NCBI GenBank assembly: GCA_023145395.1
Contig: JAGLDW010000628.1
Coordinates: forward strand, 1 to 8,245
DNA: 8,245 bases
Direction of reading: 5' to 3'
Source of the DNA: Lentisphaeria bacterium
Lineage (GTDB): Bacteria; Verrucomicrobiota; Lentisphaeria; Oligosphaerales; Lenti-02
A program made the translations under genes and the position numbers. Positions 5,176 through 8,245 of this stretch are shown piece by piece (within the stretch, counting starts at the first letter, position 1; the number at the start of each line of letters is the position of its first letter). Below the pieces are notes generated by a model. It saw nothing but the letters and a program-made list of their open reading frames with translations, did not search any database and was not told the DNA's origin.

Positions 5176-7790
5176 AACAATGGGTTTGGATTATGAGCAT
5201 GAGCATTTTGGCGACGGGGTGCGCGGGGTCAGCTTTGTATGTGGCACCAGGTGGGAACGATGCGAACCCAGGCACGAGGAGAGCGCCGCTGGCGACGTTG
5301 GCGGGCGCGCGGGATCGGGTGCGAACATTGAAGGCGGCAGCGACTGGGCCCATCGTGGTGGAGTTTTCCGCAGGCGTCTATCGCTTTTCCGAAGCGGCAG
5401 AGTTCGTGGAAGCGGATTCGGGCACGGCGGATGCACCGGTGGTCTACCGCGCGGCCAAGGGGGCGGAGGTGCGCTTGACTGGTGGCGTGGAGATTCTGCA
5501 GTGGAAGCCGGTCACGGATGCGAAGATTTTGGAGCGTCTTCCCGAAGAATCGCGGAGCAAGGTGCGCGTCGCGGATCTGAGTGGACAGGTCGTCCAGGAC
5601 TTGGGCAGGCTCAAGATGCGCGGTTTCAGCAAGGGCAGTCCGGCTGCGGAGGCGGAGCTGTTTCAGGACGATGTGCCCATGACGCTCGCGCGCTGGCCCA
5701 ACGAGGAGTTCCGAGGCGTCAAGGCGACCTCGAAGGACAAGCTGGAGGTGACGGTGGACACGGACCGCATCGCCCGCTGGACGGACGAGTCCGACCCCTG
5801 GCTGTTCGCCTACTGGCATCACGACTGGGCTGAACTGTACGAGCCGATCCGCAGCATCGATACGACTCGAAACGTGATCCGGCGCGATCCCAAGATCAAG
5901 CCGATCTACGGCATCACCCCAGGCCGTGCACGCTGGTATGCGTTGAACCTGCTTTCCGAGCTTGACCAGCCAGGCGAGTACTACATCGACCGCAGTGCCG
6001 GGAAACTCTATTTCTGGCCGCCCGGGGTCGGGGGAAAATGCGTTCTCTCGGTATCCAATTCCATCATTCACTGCAAGTCCGTGTCGCATGTGACATTCCA
6101 GGGGTTCATCATCGAGGCGTGCCGCGGCACGGCCGTTCGGGTGGATAACGGCGCGAACTGCAAAATCGTCGGCTGCACGGTCCGAAACACGGGTCACCGG
6201 GCGGTCTCGATGTACGGCTACAGGCACGAGGTGTACGGATGCGACGTATACTACAATGGGGAGGGAGGCATCGTTGTCACCGGAGGTGTCCGCAAGACGC
6301 TGGCGCCTGGGGAGTGCAACGTGGAGAACAACCATGTGCATCACTACTCGCGGCGGGCCCGCACCTACAAGACCGGCATCACCATCTCGGGATGCGGCAA
6401 CCGCATGGCGCACAACCTGATCCATCATGGTCCGCACATGGCCATCTCCGCGCCCGGCAACGACCACGTGGTCGAATACAACGAAATCCACAATGCGGTC
6501 TACGAAAGCGGCGATGCAGGCGCCTACTACGTGGGGCGCGACTGGACGCAGCGGGGCAATGTCCTGCGCTACAACTACTGGCATCAGATCGTGGGCGCCA
6601 CGGGCCACGGCGGCATGACCATCTATCTCGACGACCAGCACAGCGGGCACACCATCCACGGCAACATCTTCGAACGGTGCTCACGAGCAGTCTTCATCGG
6701 CGGCGGCGATGACAACATCGTCACCAACAACGTGTTCGTCGACTGCTGGAAGGCGGCGCACATGGACAACCGCGGCATGGGCTGGCAGAAGAAGTTCACC
6801 GACGACCTGAAGAGCTCGATCCACGTTCGCCTACGCGCCATACCCTACAAGAACAAGCTCTGGTCCAGACGCTATCCGAACTTGGTCAACGTGCTCGAGG
6901 ATGATCCCGGCGTGCCGAAGCGCAACGTGTTCCGCCGGAATGTCAGCGCCGGAGGATGCTGGGACGACATCAACCAGGCCACGAGGCATTTGCAGGTGGT
7001 CGAGGACAACGTGGTGCACGACAGCGACAAGGACTGGATACGGCTCGCCAAGGACAAGTACGGACGTATCACAGGCGTGACGTACAAGGACCCCGCCGCG
7101 CTTGAGGCAATCGGATTCGAACGGATTCCCTTCGAGAAGATGGGGCTCTACAAAGATCCCCGTCGCGCGAGTTGGCCAGTCCGACACGAAGTGGACAAGA
7201 TCAACCTTCCCGAGCCGACCAAGCCGAAGAAGATGGCCCAGTTCAAACCCAAGCCGGTCTACACGGTTCCTCGCGCGATGGCCGCATCCGGCGCGGTCAT
7301 GGAGTTGTCCTGCGACTACGATGGAGGACTCGTGAAGCCGCCTGCCGAGGCCCGAATCTGGCACGACGGGACGCGTCTTCACGTTGTCATGACCACTCCT
7401 CTTCCCAAGAAACGCAATCTTGGGGCACAATGGGGTGCGTGCGATGCGATCGAACTGGCCTTCAAGGCGGCGGATGGGCCGAACTCCGACACGCTGGTTC
7501 TGCGAGGATTCACAAATGGAAAGACGGACTTCTTCAAACTCGCGAATGGTAGCAAGGGGGAGGCATCCGAACTTGCGAAGTCCGCAACCTACACGGCTAC
7601 GGTGGAAGGCGATGCCTGGCGCTGTGCGTGGACGGTTGCGCTGAAGACGCTAGGCGTGGTGCCCGGCGATCGGATGCGGGCCAACGTGACCGTGCGCCGA
7701 TCCGGCACGAACAACTGGGTCATGTGGCGTCCAACTCACGGGGACAGCACGAACTGCGAGCGTGTCGGCACCCTCGAACTCGCCCCCTGA
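5172..7790 (+). CDS. Exported right-handed parallel beta-helix protein, GH141-like, with C-terminal CBM9-like domain
   Basis: 872 residues from the ATG at 5172. The N-terminus has a short hydrophobic stretch ending ILATGC (12-17), either a weak lipobox (Ala at -3 is not ideal) or an SPase I signal, so the protein is probably lipid-anchored or secreted. LYVAPGGNDANPGT (22-35) and the ADSGTADAPVVYRA strand (81-94) are typical openings of large polysaccharide-active beta-helix proteins. Residues about 290-620 carry the N/G/V-rich helix coils. Conserved-looking SGDAGAYYVGRDW (446-458) and IYLDDQ (484-489) hold Asp448, Asp487 and Asp488, the best candidates for catalysis. The overall layout resembles GH141 (fucosidase/xylanase-type) proteins, from memory. 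Residues about 695-871 look like a CBM9/DOMON-type sugar-binding domain (DAIELAF, WRCAW, VRRSG, ending VGTLEL). It probably attacks or binds a complex polysaccharide outside the cytoplasm. Other beta-helix lyase or hydrolase families remain possible. Confidence 0.85.
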   Translation: MKQWVWIMSMSILATGCAGSALYVAPGGNDANPGTRRAPLATLAGARDRVRTLKAAATGPIVVEFSAGVYRFSEAAEFVEADSGTADAPVVYRAAKGAEVRLTGGVEILQWKPVTDAKILERLPEESRSKVRVADLSGQVVQDLGRLKMRGFSKGSPAAEAELFQDDVPMTLARWPNEEFRGVKATSKDKLEVTVDTDRIARWTDESDPWLFAYWHHDWAELYEPIRSIDTTRNVIRRDPKIKPIYGITPGRARWYALNLLSELDQPGEYYIDRSAGKLYFWPPGVGGKCVLSVSNSIIHCKSVSHVTFQGFIIEACRGTAVRVDNGANCKIVGCTVRNTGHRAVSMYGYRHEVYGCDVYYNGEGGIVVTGGVRKTLAPGECNVENNHVHHYSRRARTYKTGITISGCGNRMAHNLIHHGPHMAISAPGNDHVVEYNEIHNAVYESGDAGAYYVGRDWTQRGNVLRYNYWHQIVGATGHGGMTIYLDDQHSGHTIHGNIFERCSRAVFIGGGDDNIVTNNVFVDCWKAAHMDNRGMGWQKKFTDDLKSSIHVRLRAIPYKNKLWSRRYPNLVNVLEDDPGVPKRNVFRRNVSAGGCWDDINQATRHLQVVEDNVVHDSDKDWIRLAKDKYGRITGVTYKDPAALEAIGFERIPFEKMGLYKDPRRASWPVRHEVDKINLPEPTKPKKMAQFKPKPVYTVPRAMAASGAVMELSCDYDGGLVKPPAEARIWHDGTRLHVVMTTPLPKKRNLGAQWGACDAIELAFKAADGPNSDTLVLRGFTNGKTDFFKLANGSKGEASELAKSATYTATVEGDAWRCAWTVALKTLGVVPGDRMRANVTVRRSGTNNWVMWRPTHGDSTNCERVGTLELAP

Positions 7791-7826
7791 TTTGCAGGCA
7801 TTGGGCGGCAGTGGGCGAAAGCGAAC

Positions 7827-7867
7827 GGCACAACACTGGACTTCTGAGGTTTAAGTCCTGTTGTGGC
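7827..7867. repeat. Long imperfect hairpin downstream of the beta-helix gene
   Basis: GGCACAACA (7827-7835) pairs with TGTTGTGGC (7859-7867) with one mismatch. After a 2-base bulge, GGACTT (7838-7843) pairs perfectly with AAGTCC (7853-7858), leaving a 9-base loop. It lies 37 bases after the stop codon with no T-tract, so it could be a processing or factor-dependent termination structure. GGTTTAAGTCC at 7848-7858 resembles a tRNA T-arm, but no full cloverleaf can be drawn, so a decayed tRNA is only a guess. Confidence 0.5.
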
Positions 7868-8120
7868 AATCTGCAGATGGAAGTTGGCTGGCTGACCGCT
7901 CGCTTGAACGGCCACGATGGAGACGTTCTTGTCCTGAAGCGAAAACTGAATCCCATATCGAATCATTGGGCTATGAAAGCAATGAAGAGTGCCACCATAG
8001 AGAGGCACTTGGCGCCAAGCATCAGACGGACATGCCCCCGTTGTGGTGAGGCACAGCACCCATAGTAGAAGCATAACGAGCAGGTGCTAGGGATGCTCGG
8101 TTCCTCGCGCCCCTCATCTT

Positions 8121-8151
8121 GTTGTTCACTCGGGAGCACCGGAGTGACAAC
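8121..8151. repeat. Strong 12-bp bulged hairpin upstream of brnT-like gene
   Basis: GTTGT (8121-8125) pairs with ACAAC (8147-8151), CACTC (8127-8131) with GAGTG (8142-8146), and GG (8132-8133) with CC (8139-8140). Single-base bulges are T8126 and G8141 and the loop is GAGCA. It ends 38 bases before the brnT-like ATG and just before the candidate -35 box. It may be a terminator-like barrier, a protein-binding site or a recombination-site remnant; it does not match the AAC...GTT polarity of an attC site. Confidence 0.55.
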
Positions 8152-8155
8152 CGAC

Positions 8156-8184
8156 TTGCTTTGTGCACTGGCTGTGCATACATT
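8156..8184 (+). promoter_or_regulatory. Candidate promoter of the brnT-like gene
   Basis: TTGCTT (8156-8161), a 17-base spacer and TACATT (8179-8184) match -35/-10 elements at 3/6 and 4/6 with ideal spacing. Transcription would start at or very near the ATG at 8190. No Shine-Dalgarno sequence is visible before that ATG, so a leaderless mRNA would be consistent. Confidence 0.35.
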
Positions 8185-8189
8185 GTGCT
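8162..8189 (+). promoter_or_regulatory. Candidate operator: three TGTGC repeats at 11-bp spacing
   Basis: TGTGCA (8162-8167), TGTGCA (8173-8178) and TGTGCT (8184-8189) recur exactly every 11 bases, one helical turn. TGCAC (8164-8168) and GTGCA (8174-8178) also form an inverted repeat with a 5-base gap. The array overlaps the candidate promoter spacer and -10. BrnTA operons are known to be autoregulated by the antitoxin/complex, so this is a sensible operator candidate. Confidence 0.35.
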
Positions 8190-8245
8190 ATGAGTTTCGA
8201 ATGGGATCGACAGAAGGCTGACGCGAATCGACGCAAACATGGCGT
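8190..8245 (+). CDS. brnT: BrnT-family (DUF497) type II toxin, N-terminal fragment cut by window edge
   Basis: The visible 18 codons plus two bases read MSFEWDRQKADANRRKHGV. This is the standard N-terminus of BrnT/DUF497 ribonuclease toxins, with the FEWD strand, the K-A-x-x-N helix and the KHGV turn. BrnT cleaves RNA and arrests growth until bound by BrnA, whose gene normally follows directly and would lie beyond 8245. The start is set by the family N-terminus; no ribosome binding site is seen upstream. Whether the gene is intact, and whether brnA follows, cannot be judged here. Confidence 0.8.
   Translation, partial: MSFEWDRQKADANRRKHG

Larger units (their letters stand above)
7791..8189. 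other. Non-coding spacer between beta-helix gene and brnT-like gene
   Basis: About 400 bases without a convincing gene. It holds two strong hairpins (7827-7867 and 8121-8151), a perfect 12-base palindrome CTTGGCGCCAAG (8008-8019), a 6-base inverted repeat AGTGCC (7988-7993)/GGCACT (8004-8009), and the brnT promoter/operator region. A minus-strand frame at 7736-8074 starts with a hydrophobic stretch but lacks a ribosome binding site and runs antisense into the beta-helix gene, so it is not called. Confidence 0.5.

Noticed and set aside
5229..6659. Long minus-strand open frame (476 codons) under the beta-helix gene
   Set aside because: It is antisense to a clearly recognisable protein, has no family motifs, and arises from high-GC codon bias.
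7628..8065. Plus-strand frame (145 codons) after the beta-helix gene
   Set aside because: Its first part overlaps the beta-helix gene in another frame, and the rest has no domain features.
7736..8074. Minus-strand frame (112 codons) with a signal-peptide-like start
   Set aside because: No ribosome binding site, its end runs antisense into the beta-helix gene, and it crosses a hairpin; no family recognised.
8074..8151. Possible integron attC site before the brnT-like gene
   Set aside because: GCATAAC near 8071 does not fit the RYYYAAC core, no matching GTTRRRY partner is found before the gene, and the strong hairpin has the opposite polarity.

Overview
The window looks like part of a carbohydrate-scavenging region in a GC-rich bacterium. 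The gene mix is a two-domain alpha/beta hydrolase, a sodium/solute symporter, a cytoplasmic beta-propeller glycosidase-like protein and a large exported parallel beta-helix protein with a CBM9-like tail. That mix is what I associate with the Planctomycetes-Verrucomicrobia-Lentisphaerae-Kiritimatiellae group, but this lineage call is an inference from family content and no marker gene is present.

Layout: (1) 1-1725, plus strand, a hydrolase whose 5' end lies outside the window. (2) 1779-3578, minus strand, an SSS-family symporter, convergent with the hydrolase and clearly AT-richer than its surroundings (about 40-47% GC in hand-counted lines, against about 60-67% in the neighbours). (3) 3579-3851, a non-coding block with a fold-back arrangement of short repeats. 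(4) 3852-4850, minus strand, a sialidase/GH32/GH43-like beta-propeller protein with a GTG start, a good ribosome binding site and a plausible promoter. (5) 4851-5171, a divergent intergenic region with two tandem hairpins whose loops are complementary, a purine-rich tract and a possible 29-codon leader ORF. (6) 5172-7790, plus strand, an exported or lipid-anchored beta-helix protein of GH141-like type. (7) 7791-8189, non-coding, with two strong hairpins and a promoter/operator-like array. (8) 8190-8245, plus strand, the first 18 full codons of a BrnT-type toxin, cut by the window edge.

A plausible joint role is this: the beta-helix enzyme and the hydrolase (possibly a carbohydrate or acyl esterase) release or deacylate sugars from a complex polysaccharide, the symporter imports a product, and the cytoplasmic propeller enzyme processes it. 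The gene order is mixed in strand and there is no tight operon, so this is guilt by association only.

I did not find a clear new defence or mobile system. The less ordinary signals are the fold-back repeat block at the edge of the low-GC symporter, the paired hairpins with complementary loops, the leader ORF overlapping the beta-helix start, and the 11-bp-phased repeats in front of the brnT-like gene.
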